A program made the translations under genes and the position numbers. The notes under the pieces are model-generated. The model ran no database searches, was not told the origin of the DNA, and saw only the letters and a list, made by a program, of their open reading frames with translations. From NCBI GenBank assembly GCA_023139655.1, contig JAGLNE010000083.1:1-9161 (forward strand): a stretch of DNA of 9,161 nucleotides, read 5' to 3'. This document shows positions 1 through 7,696 of the stretch, piece after piece. This DNA is from Candidatus Parcubacteria bacterium. Its GTDB lineage: Bacteria; Patescibacteriota; Patescibacteriia; Patescibacteriales; UBA12075. How positions within the stretch are numbered: position 1 is the first letter of the stretch; each line of letters begins with the position of its first letter.

Positions 1-116
1 TTTTTGTTTAAATTACATTAATTATAGTTTCGTTTACGCAATAAGCGCGTAACATGAATTGGTTATTTTTCGAATAACAATACTACAATAACAAATTTGA
101 AAATTTAAGTCAAAAA

Positions 117-2924
117 TTAAATCCAGGATACGCAAGCTACTTTATCATTACCGTCTTTAAAGCGCATTAAGCGCACTCCCTGAGTATCGCGCCCCAGCTG
201 ATTAACTGACTTAAAAGGCAAGCGGATCACCTGGCCATTATTTGAAATAATTATCAAATCTTTATCTTTCATATTCTCCGCGTTTAGTACATAAGCATTT
301 ACCAGCTTGCCGGTCTTGGCGGTTACCTTGGCCGTCTTGATCCCGGAGCCGCCCCGGTTCTGTACCTTATAAAAACCAATTGAAGTTCGCTTACCATAGC
401 CCTGCTCCATCACGGTAACTACCTGGATTTTCTTTAACTTTTCTTTATCTGTTTTTATCACGCCCATGCCAACAATCGTATCATCTTTTTTGAGCCGAAT
501 TCCAAACACCCCTGTTGCGTTTCGTCCCATATGCCTGACATCGGTTTCTTTAAAGCGAATCGCCTGGCCCTTGGCCGTGATTAAATGTATTTCATTTTTC
601 CCACTGGTGGGCTTGGCCCAGATCAATTTGTCCTCAGGTTTTATTTTGATCGCGATCAGGCCCGAGCGCCGCACATTAGCAAATGCTTCCAGCTTTACCT
701 TTTTCACCAGGCCTTTCTCGGTGGCAAAGAAAAGAAAATGCGCATTACTTATTTTATCCAAAGGCAAAGTAGAAGTTACCTGCTCGCCATGGCCAAGCTC
801 AAGAAAATTAACGATCGCCTGGCCCTTGGCCGTTCTCGTAGCCTGGGGAATCTCATAGGCTTTAAGCTTAAAAACCCGGCCCCGGGTGGTGAAGAATAGT
901 ATATCCGAATGCGTTGAAGTCGTAAACATAAATTCAACCATATCCTCTTCCTTGGTAGTAAGGCCGATCACGCCCTTGCCACCCCGGTGCTGGCTTTTAA
1001 AAGTGTCGGGTGCTACCCGCTTAATATAGCCGTCGCGCGTCATAAACACAACCACTTCTTCATTGGGCACCAGATCTTCCATGGCAAAATCTTTAACCCC
1101 GCGGGCCACCACCTGAGTACGCCGCTCATCGCCGTATTTATCTTTGATTGCTTTAAGCTCGTCTTTAATTATTGTCTTAATTCTTGATTTTGATTTTAAT
1201 ATTGCTTCCAGTTCTTTGATTATTTTTTTCTTTTCTTTTAGTTCATCTTCAATACGCAGTCTTTCCAAATTGGCCAGACTTTGCAATTTCATTTCCAAAA
1301 TAGCAATTGCCTGTATCTCACTAAACTTAAATCTTTTCATTAAATTCTTTTTCGCTACTTCTTTGTCTTTACTGGCTTTAATAATTTTGATTACCGCGTC
1401 AATATTCTTAAGCGCGACCATTAAGCCTTCCAAAATATGGGCCCGCGCTTTGGCCTTTTTCAGATCAAACTGTGTCCTGCGAGTTATTACCTCAATACGA
1501 TGCTTGATATATTCTTCCAAAGCCATTTTTAAAGTAAGGACCTTGGGCTGGATCCCGTCAATCAAAGCCAGCATATTAACATGAAAAGTCTCCTGAAGCT
1601 GAGTATGTTTATATAGACTATTTAAGATCTTTTTCGGATACGCGTCCCGCTTAAGATCAACCACGACCCGAACACCGTCTTTATCCGACTCATCACGCAA
1701 ATCTCTAATACCTTCCAATTTTTTACTTTTTACCAAAAAAGCGATCTTCTCCACTAATGTGGCTTTATTTACCTGATACGGAATCTCGGTAATAATTATT
1801 TTATAATTATTTGACTTACCTTCTTTGATCTCGGCCCGGCCACGAAGGACAATACCACCCTTACCGGTAGCAAAAGCCTGACGAATATCATTCTGATTGT
1901 ATATTATTCCGCCGGTTGGAAAATCCGGACCCTTAACAAACTGCATCAAATCCTCGGTGTTGGCGCCTGGATTATCAATCAAATAAACAATTCCGTCAAT
2001 TATCTCGCTTAGATTATGCGGCGGAATATTAGTTGCCATGCCCACGGCAATACCCATAGAGCCATTAAGCAGCAAATTAGGCAGCCGGGAAGGCATTACC
2101 TGTGGCTCTTTTTGCGAGCCGTCATAGTTGGGCGAAAAATCAACTGTATCTTTTTCTATGTCAGCCAACACTTCCTCGGCAATAGCGCTCATTTTGGCTT
2201 CGGTATAGCGCATGGCTGCCGCCCGGTCACCGTCCATTGAGCCAAAGTTACCCTGGCCTTTTACCAGCGGGTAGCGCAAAGAAAAATCCTGGGCCATCCG
2301 GACCATAGAGTCATAGACCGCGGTATCGCCATGCGGATGATATTTACCAAGCACTTCACCAATTACGTTGGCTGATTTTCTGAATTTAGCCGTTGGCTTA
2401 AGGCCGATCATCCACATCGCGTAAAGAATCCGCCGATGAACCGGCTTAAGTCCATCACGCACATCCGGCAAAGCCCGGGTTACTATTACGCTCATTGCGT
2501 AGTCAAGATAAGACTTGCGCATTTCATCACTAAGCGGCAATGGCTCGATCATGCCATATTCTGTTTTTTGACGCTCAGTTACAATTGTCATAGTGGGGAG
2601 ATTCTCGTCCTTAACTTCTGTCTTGGCATCATCTTTAACTTCTTTTGGTTTAATTTCCTTGTCCCGCGACTTGTCCCTCGTAGCCTTGGCGGTGGGGGAA
2701 GCTTTACTGCGTCCTTCCGTAGCTTTATGCGTAGGAGGAGCGAAGTGGGATTTTTTAACCTCGGCTTTTTTAATAACATCCTTCCCAGTAGCAAATTTAG
2801 CTTTCACGACTGATTTTTTAGCTGTTGGTTTAGGCACGACCTTCTTCTTTACATTAGCTTTTGCAATTGGTTTTTTCTTTACAACTTTCTTTTTTGGTGT
2901 TATTTTCTTTTTACTCTTTACCAT
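117..2924 (-). CDS. gyrA: DNA gyrase subunit A with a lysine-rich N-terminal extension
   Basis: This is the breakage-reunion subunit of DNA gyrase, which with GyrB introduces negative supercoils using ATP. The protein has 935 residues, longer than the usual 800-900. Residues 1-111 are an extra lysine-rich tail (24 Lys in the first 60 residues). The conserved core starts near residue 125 ([21 protein letters not shown]). HPHGD lies at 196-200, the catalytic tyrosine is Y240 in AAMRYTE, and the tower and coiled-coil follow to about 600. The C-terminal domain has six beta-pinwheel blades (starting near 622, 673, 727, 777, 834 and 888). The GyrA box is QHRGGKG at 645-651, which favours gyrase over topoisomerase IV ParC. 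The quinolone-site position equal to E. coli Ser83 is Thr201, and Asp87 is conserved as Asp205. No gyrB is adjacent. The ATG at 2924 has no Shine-Dalgarno. An internal ATG at 2591 (Met112) has an AGGA about 16 bases upstream, so a shorter form is possible, although the tail frame is open throughout. Confidence 0.97.
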   Translation of the reverse strand: MVKSKKKITPKKKVVKKKPIAKANVKKKVVPKPTAKKSVVKAKFATGKDVIKKAEVKKSHFAPPTHKATEGRSKASPTAKATRDKSRDKEIKPKEVKDDAKTEVKDENLPTMTIVTERQKTEYGMIEPLPLSDEMRKSYLDYAMSVIVTRALPDVRDGLKPVHRRILYAMWMIGLKPTAKFRKSANVIGEVLGKYHPHGDTAVYDSMVRMAQDFSLRYPLVKGQGNFGSMDGDRAAAMRYTEAKMSAIAEEVLADIEKDTVDFSPNYDGSQKEPQVMPSRLPNLLLNGSMGIAVGMATNIPPHNLSEIIDGIVYLIDNPGANTEDLMQFVKGPDFPTGGIIYNQNDIRQAFATGKGGIVLRGRAEIKEGKSNNYKIIITEIPYQVNKATLVEKIAFLVKSKKLEGIRDLRDESDKDGVRVVVDLKRDAYPKKILNSLYKHTQLQETFHVNMLALIDGIQPKVLTLKMALEEYIKHRIEVITRRTQFDLKKAKARAHILEGLMVALKNIDAVIKIIKASKDKEVAKKNLMKRFKFSEIQAIAILEMKLQSLANLERLRIEDELKEKKKIIKELEAILKSKSRIKTIIKDELKAIKDKYGDERRTQVVARGVKDFAMEDLVPNEEVVVFMTRDGYIKRVAPDTFKSQHRGGKGVIGLTTKEEDMVEFMFTTSTHSDILFFTTRGRVFKLKAYEIPQATRTAKGQAIVNFLELGHGEQVTSTLPLDKISNAHFLFFATEKGLVKKVKLEAFANVRRSGLIAIKIKPEDKLIWAKPTSGKNEIHLITAKGQAIRFKETDVRHMGRNATGVFGIRLKKDDTIVGMGVIKTDKEKLKKIQVVTVMEQGYGKRTSIGFYKVQNRGGSGIKTAKVTAKTGKLVNAYVLNAENMKDKDLIIISNNGQVIRLPFKSVNQLGRDTQGVRLMRFKDGNDKVACVSWI
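2674..2739. repeat. Tandem degenerate palindromic repeat inside gyrA
   Basis: Two hairpin-like units lie here (2674-2699 and 2712-2739), each with a CGTAGC-type core flanked by C-rich left and G-rich right arms. The second reads TCCTTCCGTAGC on the left and GCGTAGGAGGA on the right. The 12-base spacer repeats part of the core (AGCTTTACTGCG), giving three related copies of an AGCYTTRNGCG-like motif. On the gyrA strand the block is translated in frame as the part of the N-terminal tail containing KATEG, KASPT and KATRD (about residues 62-84). It resembles small interspersed palindromes known from many bacterial genomes; the family assignment is from memory and unverified. Confidence 0.6.
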
Positions 2925-2958
2925 ATATTTTTTAATTTGAATTTATTTTTTTACCTTT

Positions 2959-3045
2959 GTGTCGTCCTGATTCCGCGTAGCGGAAGAAGGATCCCGTTTC
3001 TATCCCCACGAGATTCTTCACTCCCTACGGGAGCTCAGAATGACA
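2959..3045. repeat. MITE-like intergenic inverted-repeat element
   Basis: The ends are near-matching inverted repeats: GTGTCGTCCTGA at 2959-2970 against TCAGAATGACA at 3035-3045, matching at 9 of 11 positions. Inside are two perfect hairpins: TTCCGC-GTA-GCGGAA (2971-2985) and CTCCC-TAC-GGGAG (3021-3033). No reading frame is carried. The element fills most of the 133-base gap between the small membrane-protein gene upstream and gyrA. It ends 12 bases from the stop of the former and begins 34 bases from the gyrA start. It looks like the non-autonomous repeat, with an end reading GTCATTCTGA, seen in many environmental bacterial genomes; that recognition is from memory. It could also act as RNA structure between the two genes. 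Confidence 0.7.
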
Positions 3046-3057
3046 TAGAACTGTTAT

Positions 3058-3642
3058 CTAATTATTCTCTAAAATCTCCTTCAATTTCTCAACTTGCTCT
3101 TCGGTAATTTCATCCTCAGTTGTAGACCCAAGGTCATTGCTGGGCAGTTTCTCTGTGGCAGTAGAATTATATTGCTCGGCGATTAAATTATCCTTTAGCT
3201 CATCAATTTTTTCCAGATTAACCTTCATTTGGTCCAAGCGCTGGCCCAAGCCTTCGCTTAACTCCTGCCAAGTACCGGCCAAATCGTTATCGTCTTCTTG
3301 GGCTATGCTCATTTTTTCAAAAACCTGGGAAACATTGATGATCCAAAAAAAGGCAATCAAAACCATAAAAAATGTTACGCCGGAAAATATTATCAGCTGC
3401 TTTTCACGGTCCAGCTTGGTTTCCATTTCCCGGTTATTAATTTCCTTTTTCCTGGCTTTAGACTTCATTTTTTCCTTCGGACGCGCTTTGGTTTGAGTAG
3501 TAGAACCTTTTCTTATTTTAACTTTGCGAATTTTAACTTTCTCTTTATGCTTTATTTTATTTAATTTTTTCTCGGCTAAAAGCTCCTTATTGGTTTTAGC
3601 CAACTTGTCACTAGGCTTAATTTTTTTCTTCCTCCCTGGCAT
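3058..3642 (-). CDS. Hypothetical single-pass membrane protein with basic N-terminus and acidic C-terminus
   Basis: I do not recognise a family. From the ATG at 3642 the product has 194 residues. The first 80 or so are strongly basic, with a KVKIRKVKIRK duplication. They are followed by one hydrophobic segment at about 83-103 (LIIFSGVTFFMVLIAFFWIINV). The remaining 90 residues are acidic and probably helical, with a possible short coiled coil (LGQRLDQMKVNLEKIDELKDNL). Charge distribution predicts the N-terminus in the cytoplasm and the acidic part outside, with no cleavable signal. A GTG at 3666 would add eight residues (MDFYCFRV) unlike the basic tail; I prefer the ATG. Neither start has a Shine-Dalgarno. 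The gene precedes gyrA on the same strand but is separated from it by a repeat element, so co-transcription is uncertain. The stop is TAG. Confidence 0.75.
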   Translation of the reverse strand: MPGRKKKIKPSDKLAKTNKELLAEKKLNKIKHKEKVKIRKVKIRKGSTTQTKARPKEKMKSKARKKEINNREMETKLDREKQLIIFSGVTFFMVLIAFFWIINVSQVFEKMSIAQEDDNDLAGTWQELSEGLGQRLDQMKVNLEKIDELKDNLIAEQYNSTATEKLPSNDLGSTTEDEITEEQVEKLKEILENN

Positions 3643-3663
3643 AACTCTAAAACAATAAAAATC

Positions 3664-3678
3664 CACTCAAAATGAGTG
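3664..3678. promoter_or_regulatory. Short perfect palindrome upstream of the membrane-protein gene
   Basis: CACTCA-AAA-TGAGTG is a perfect 6-base inverted repeat with a 3-base centre. It lies 21 bases upstream of the preferred ATG at 3642 and just downstream of the candidate minus-strand -10 box at 3693-3698. The position would suit an operator or a 5'-leader hairpin. Nothing else supports either role. Confidence 0.3.
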
Positions 3679-3692
3679 TTTAATTTAACTTA

Positions 3693-3720
3693 ATTGTAGC
3701 AAAAAAAACCCTATTTGTAA
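3693..3720 (-). promoter_or_regulatory. Candidate sigma-70-type promoter for the membrane-protein gene
   Basis: On the minus strand a -35-like TTACAA (3715-3720) is followed after 16 bases by TACAAT (3693-3698), a good -10 box. The predicted transcription start is near 3686, leaving a leader of about 44 bases to the ATG at 3642. The -35 box is weak and the region is A+T-rich, so chance matches are easy. Confidence 0.35.
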
Positions 3721-3763
3721 AGTAAAAAAAGGACAAAAAATAAGTGTCTTTTTATTGTAATTT

Positions 3764-3794
3764 TTGCGAAAATATTATAAAATAATATTATAAT
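3764..3794 (+). promoter_or_regulatory. Candidate promoter for the phosphorylase-glycosyltransferase operon
   Basis: A perfect -10 box TATAAT lies at 3789-3794, with a weak TTGCGA (3764-3769) 19 bases upstream. A second TATAAT follows at 3804-3809, two bases before the start codon at 3812. With the first box, the leader would be only about 10 bases and would have no ribosome binding site. The -35 assignment is poor, and the -10 box lies in very A+T-rich DNA. Confidence 0.35.
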
Positions 3795-3811
3795 TAATAA
3801 ATTTATAATTT

Positions 3812-5500
3812 ATGAAAAACCTTAAAGAAAAACTTAAAATTCTCTATGGGAGTAAAGCTGATGAAGCACATCAAGAACTAACAAAAATTATTTCTCAATA
3901 CAAAAAGAAAAACGCAAAAAAATCCACAAACAGTGATCCAATTTTTAGTGAAAAAGACGTCATGCTTATTTGCTACGCTGATCATGTCCAGGAGAGTGGG
4001 GTAAAGACACTTCAAACAATGCGCTTATTTTTGCGTAAATATGCCAAAGGAATCATTAACCGAGTGCATTTCTTGCCTTTCTTTGATCATTCTGAATTTG
4101 ATATTGGCTTTTCAGTAAAAAATTATAATAAAGTACACGAGGATTACGGCGACTGGGAAGATATAAAAAAAATTGGAGAGGATTTTTCTTTTATGTTTGA
4201 CCTGGTTTTAAACCACGCTTCCATTCAGGGTGATATCGCAAACAAGCAGCTGGCCGGTGACAAAAACTATAAAGATTTCTTTTTGATTCTTGATGAAAAA
4301 ATTGATACTGCGAAAGTGTTCCGACCGCGAACCCATCCTTTATTTACGGAAGTAAGCACGAAGGATGGGAAAAAATATGCCTGGACCACTTTTTCCGAAG
4401 ACCAAGTAGACTGGAACTTTAAAAATCCAAAAGTGCTAATAGAGATGATCAAAACTTTGCTATTGTATTTTGAGAATGGCGCGCAAGCAATCCGTTTGGA
4501 CGCGGTCGCCTATATTTGGAAAAAGCTCGGCACAGCTTGCTTTGACTTGGAAGAGTGCCACATAGTAGTGCAGATTTTTCGAGACGTCTTTCGTGAGTGC
4601 GAACCGCGTGCTTGGGCAATCGCGGAAACCGTCTTGCCACATGAAAAAAATATTGAATATCTCGGCAATGGACAAAATGAATCACACTTTGTCTATAATT
4701 TCGCTTTGGAAACCCTACTCTTACATACTTTTTTAGAGGCTGACACCAGTGTGGCCAATGAGTTCTTTGATCGCATATCAAACGATTTCAGTGAGGAAAC
4801 CAGCATTTTAAACCTCTCGGTCTCCCACGATGGCCTCCATGTCATTCCCGCCAAAGGTGTATTAAATAACAAGCAAATGATGGCTGTTGCCAAAGACTGT
4901 GAAAAAAAAGGCGCCAAAGTACTCTACCGTACACTAGAGGGCGGGAAAGGCAAAACCGAGCCTTATGAACTAAACATATCCTATCCGAGCGCAATCGAGG
5001 GGGTAGAAAAATATTTAGCCAGTCAGGCAATCCAATTAGCCCTCAAGGGGGTACCGCTGATTTATTTGAATAACCTAATTGGCGCGGAAAATTGGAGTGA
5101 AGGCGTTAAAAAACTAGGTTATTCCAGGGCAATTAACCGACAAAAATTTGATTATAAAACTCTGGTTAAAACACTCAGGAGCAAAAATTCCCGCCAAGCA
5201 AAAATCTACACCGGCTATAAAAAATTGCTTAAAATACGCACCAGCGAGCCCCTATTCTCCCCCTCGGCTAATCAAAATATTCTTGAAATAGACAAACGCG
5301 TCTTGGCAATACACCGCTCTTCTCGCAGCAAAAATTTAATTGCCCTTACAAATGTAAGTGATAATATGATAGAATTATCAAGTGTTAAAATAAAAAATAT
5401 TTTAGACAAAGAGAAAGCAATAAATATAATCGACAACTCTAAAATTAATATCAAAGATAAGATACGTTTGCATCCCTACAGTATAATGTGGTTAAAGTAA
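3812..5500 (+). CDS. GH13 sucrose phosphorylase-like enzyme (possible glucosylglycerate phosphorylase)
   Basis: This is a 562-residue alpha-amylase-superfamily protein of the sucrose phosphorylase type (GH13 subfamily 18). These enzymes reversibly split an alpha-glucoside with phosphate to give glucose 1-phosphate. Visible motifs: FMFDLVLNHAS (127-137, conserved region I), RPRTHPLFTE (171-180) with WTTFSEDQVDWNF (191-203), nucleophile D230 in IRLDA, acid/base E272 in AIAETVLPHE, and transition-state stabiliser D340 in SVSHDG. All three catalytic residues are present. GVPLIYLNNLIGAENW and SRAINRQKFD are also typical of the subfamily. There is no signal peptide, so it is cytoplasmic. True sucrose phosphorylases have about 480-505 residues; the longer N-terminal part here is closer to glucosylglycerate phosphorylase or YcjM-type members, which is suggestive only. 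It is the first gene of an operon with a glycosyltransferase 13 bases downstream. No Shine-Dalgarno precedes the ATG. Sucrose, sucrose 6'-phosphate and glucosylglycerol remain possible substrates. Confidence 0.9.
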   Translation: MKNLKEKLKILYGSKADEAHQELTKIISQYKKKNAKKSTNSDPIFSEKDVMLICYADHVQESGVKTLQTMRLFLRKYAKGIINRVHFLPFFDHSEFDIGFSVKNYNKVHEDYGDWEDIKKIGEDFSFMFDLVLNHASIQGDIANKQLAGDKNYKDFFLILDEKIDTAKVFRPRTHPLFTEVSTKDGKKYAWTTFSEDQVDWNFKNPKVLIEMIKTLLLYFENGAQAIRLDAVAYIWKKLGTACFDLEECHIVVQIFRDVFRECEPRAWAIAETVLPHEKNIEYLGNGQNESHFVYNFALETLLLHTFLEADTSVANEFFDRISNDFSEETSILNLSVSHDGLHVIPAKGVLNNKQMMAVAKDCEKKGAKVLYRTLEGGKGKTEPYELNISYPSAIEGVEKYLASQAIQLALKGVPLIYLNNLIGAENWSEGVKKLGYSRAINRQKFDYKTLVKTLRSKNSRQAKIYTGYKKLLKIRTSEPLFSPSANQNILEIDKRVLAIHRSSRSKNLIALTNVSDNMIELSSVKIKNILDKEKAINIIDNSKINIKDKIRLHPYSIMWLK

Positions 5501-5513
5501 TGAAGTAAAATCT

Positions 5514-6890
5514 ATGCCAAATAAAAAAAAGAAAATCGCGATTTGCCATTACCGGGTCGGCGGCACCGACGGGGTATCTTTGGAAATTGCCAAACGAAAA
5601 GAAATACTTGAGAATCATGGCTGCGTAGTTCATTTGATCGCCGGCCCTCGCAGTATTGGCGCTGACCATATTATTAAAGAGCTGGAATGGGATGACGGAG
5701 TGATACCGATCATTAAAGAAAACGGCTTTATTCATTTTAAACGGAAAGATTTATCAGCCAAAGAACTTAAATCCAAAATGAATAAAATCGTTTACGCAAT
5801 TCAGGATAAATTAAATTATATCCAATTGCGTGAAAAATATGACTATGTTTTAATCCATAATTTATTTTCCTTTGGCGGGCATATTGCCGCTTCCAAGGCC
5901 TTTACTAAGTGGGTCAAAAAATTCCAAATACCAACGCTGGCCACCCATCACGATTTCTACTGGGAAAGAAAAGAGTTTCAGCTCCCTCGCTCCGGCTATT
6001 TAAAAAACTTCATGGAAAAATACATGCCGCCCAAATCAAAATATATAGAGCATGTAGTAATAAACTCTTTGGCAAAAAGAGAATTAAAGAAACGCTATTT
6101 TATCAATGCCGAAATTATGCCTGATATATTTGATTTTAACAAGCCTTCCTGGGCACTGGATACTTTTAATAAAGAATTCTGTAGGGAATTTGCCATCAAT
6201 CAACACGATCTATTAATCCTCCAGGCTACCCGGGTGATACCCCGCAAGGCAATCGAACTCTCTATTAGTTTCGCCGCCAGCCTGCAAGAGCAGATCCACA
6301 AACTGCGCGGTCAAAAACTGTATAATGGGAAAAAAATAAACTCTAAGACAAAAGTCGTTCTAATTATTGCCGGCTACGCTGAAGATGAAAAACGGGAATA
6401 TTTATTTAAACTAAAAAATCTTACTTTTGAAAAACGTGTCTGCGCCAAATTTATCGCCGACCACGTGAAGGCCCGGCGCAAATTTAGCCAGGGAATAAAA
6501 ACCTACTCCCTTTGGGATGCCTACGCTTACGCGGACCTAATCACTTTTCCCAGTATTTGGGAAGGTTGGGGAAACCAATTTATTGAAGCTATATTTGCTA
6601 AAAAGCCGATCGTGTTGTACGAATATCCGGTTTACAAAGCGGATATTAAAAAAGAGGGTTATAATATCATACCATTAAAAAATGGCGATGATGATCCGAT
6701 TAAAATAATTAACGGCCTTTACGAACTTCCGCAAAAAACAGTTGATAAAACAGTCCGGCAAACTCTCCGCTGGCTGGTCGGCGAACATACCCAGGAAAAA
6801 CTGGATAAAAATTTTAAAATCGGAAAAAAATACCACGACTACTCTGTTCTTGAAGATTTTCTGGTGAAAAAATTAAAGCTTGAAGAATAA
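5514..6890 (+). CDS. GT4-type (GT-B fold) glycosyltransferase
   Basis: This 458-residue cytoplasmic protein probably transfers a sugar from a nucleotide donor with retention of configuration. The N-terminal Rossmann-like half has a glycine-rich loop, GGTDGVSLE (16-24), and HHDFYW (145-150). The C-terminal donor-binding half starts near 232, with ATRVIPRKAIELSI (238-251) carrying the Arg and Lys usual for the donor phosphates. It ends in PSIWEGWGNQFIEAI, where E350 and E358 form the E-x7-E motif of this clan. There are no membrane segments. It starts 13 bases after the phosphorylase stop, with only a weak GAAG about 8 bases upstream, and so is almost certainly co-transcribed and ends at the 6901-6936 terminator. 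The partner enzyme suggests action on a small soluble glucoside or glycerate derivative, for example a sucrose- or mannosylglucosylglycerate-type synthase. That is inference from context, and cell-envelope glycosylation is also possible. Confidence 0.88.
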   Translation: MPNKKKKIAICHYRVGGTDGVSLEIAKRKEILENHGCVVHLIAGPRSIGADHIIKELEWDDGVIPIIKENGFIHFKRKDLSAKELKSKMNKIVYAIQDKLNYIQLREKYDYVLIHNLFSFGGHIAASKAFTKWVKKFQIPTLATHHDFYWERKEFQLPRSGYLKNFMEKYMPPKSKYIEHVVINSLAKRELKKRYFINAEIMPDIFDFNKPSWALDTFNKEFCREFAINQHDLLILQATRVIPRKAIELSISFAASLQEQIHKLRGQKLYNGKKINSKTKVVLIIAGYAEDEKREYLFKLKNLTFEKRVCAKFIADHVKARRKFSQGIKTYSLWDAYAYADLITFPSIWEGWGNQFIEAIFAKKPIVLYEYPVYKADIKKEGYNIIPLKNGDDDPIKIINGLYELPQKTVDKTVRQTLRWLVGEHTQEKLDKNFKIGKKYHDYSVLEDFLVKKLKLEE

Positions 6891-6900
6891 TATTGTAAGA

Positions 6901-6936
6901 AACAAAAAAGCCCGCTAAAACCGGACTTTTTTGTTT
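6901..6936. terminator. Bidirectional Rho-independent terminator
   Basis: ACAAAAAAGCCCG (6902-6914) pairs with CGGACTTTTTTGT (6922-6934) around a short loop, with one internal mismatch that becomes a G-U pair on the minus-strand transcript. A G+C core flanked by A and T runs gives a U-tract in both directions. It lies 10 bases after the glycosyltransferase stop and 110 bases beyond the stop of the convergent MBL-fold gene, so it can end both transcripts. Confidence 0.75.
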
Positions 6937-6950
6937 TATATAAAAATGTC

Positions 6951-6993
6951 TATCCGCGTAAAATCAGCGTAGATATCAGCGTTAATTCCGCGT
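6951..6993. repeat. Four short phased direct repeats (CMGCGT)
   Basis: Four copies of the hexamer CCGCGT or CAGCGT begin at 6954, 6965, 6977 and 6988. Each is preceded by AT or TT and followed by an A/T-rich triplet, so the period is 11, 12 and 11 bases, close to one helical turn. The order is CCGCGT, CAGCGT, CAGCGT, CCGCGT. The array sits between the terminator and the end of the MBL-fold gene and is not coding. It may be a protein-binding array or a fragment of an interspersed repeat; I cannot tell which. Confidence 0.4.
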
Positions 6994-7046
6994 TAAAGAG
7001 TTATAAAGACATAAAAATATCGTAACTATAACAAAACAACTAACAA

Positions 7047-7691
7047 TCAAACTTTCATGACTACAAGCTCCATGTCTTCTTGCGGTAAATCCTTTTTACT
7101 TATTTTTAATTTCTCTTCCTCGGTCGGATTAATGCCCATTTCTTTAATGAATTTATCCACTCCGTCAATATCAAATTTAAGGCCCGGCACTTTGTAATGC
7201 ATTGGTATTACTATGCGGGGTTCAACCTGGCTCACCACCTCCACTGCCTGCTTCGCGTCCAAAGTATATTTGCCCCCGACCGGAACTAAGAGAATATCGG
7301 TTCCGGCCAGCACTTCCAACTGCTTATTTTCCAAAATATGCCCCAGATCACCCAAATGGGCAATCGAAATATCCTCAAGCTCAATCCGATAAATTATATT
7401 TAGCCCGCGCTCCTTGCCCTGCTTATTGTCATGGTAAGACTCTACTCCTGTAACCGACACTCCTTTAACATCATATTCCCCGGCGCTATCTATCACAAAA
7501 GGATTCCCTCTAAGGCTTTTGACATTATTATGATCATCGTGATCATGGCTTACGGTTATTATGTTTGCTTCAAAAGCCGGCGGCTTTAAACCTACCTTTT
7601 TGTCAAAAGGGTCGGTAATAACCACGATGCCATCCGGGCCGTTTTTATCTTGAATCTTAAAGCATGAGTGTCCTATCCAGGTTATAAGCAT
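7047..7691 (-). CDS. Metallo-beta-lactamase-fold metal-dependent hydrolase (UlaG-like)
   Basis: This 214-residue protein belongs to the COG2220/UlaG-like branch of the metallo-beta-lactamase superfamily, whose few characterised members include lactonases and other hydrolases. The metal-binding signature is clear: H49-D-H51-D-D53-H54 in TVSHDHDDHN, with D115 in AHLGDLGH and H165 in VIPMHYKVPG as further ligands. The N-terminal MLITWIGHSCFKI is the typical first strand of this family. The length is normal and all the expected ligands are visible, so the enzyme should be active. It is cytoplasmic, with no signal peptide. The substrate is unknown. The gene is convergent with the glycosyltransferase and has its own likely promoter; ftsK lies upstream on the same strand, 151 bases away. 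No Shine-Dalgarno precedes the ATG. The stop is TGA. Confidence 0.9.
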   Translation of the reverse strand: MLITWIGHSCFKIQDKNGPDGIVVITDPFDKKVGLKPPAFEANIITVSHDHDDHNNVKSLRGNPFVIDSAGEYDVKGVSVTGVESYHDNKQGKERGLNIIYRIELEDISIAHLGDLGHILENKQLEVLAGTDILLVPVGGKYTLDAKQAVEVVSQVEPRIVIPMHYKVPGLKFDIDGVDKFIKEMGINPTEEEKLKISKKDLPQEDMELVVMKV

Positions 7692-7696
7692 ATAGT

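Noticed and set aside
32..78. Hairpins downstream of gyrA as a terminator (32-53 and 62-78)
   Set aside because: Stems are 6-7 pairs, one with a bulge, and neither is followed by a U-tract on the minus strand. I see no convincing terminator or gene in 1-116.
2593..2940. Plus-strand open frames over the gyrA tail
   Set aside because: They are shadows caused by the stop-poor, lysine-codon-rich minus-strand tail, with no family features.
3664..3666. GTG start for the membrane-protein gene
   Set aside because: The eight added residues do not resemble the basic tail that follows, no ribosome binding site is present, and an ATG is available at 3640-3642.
6951..6993. CRISPR array
   Set aside because: The repeated units are only six bases at 11-12-base spacing, with no spacers and no cas genes.
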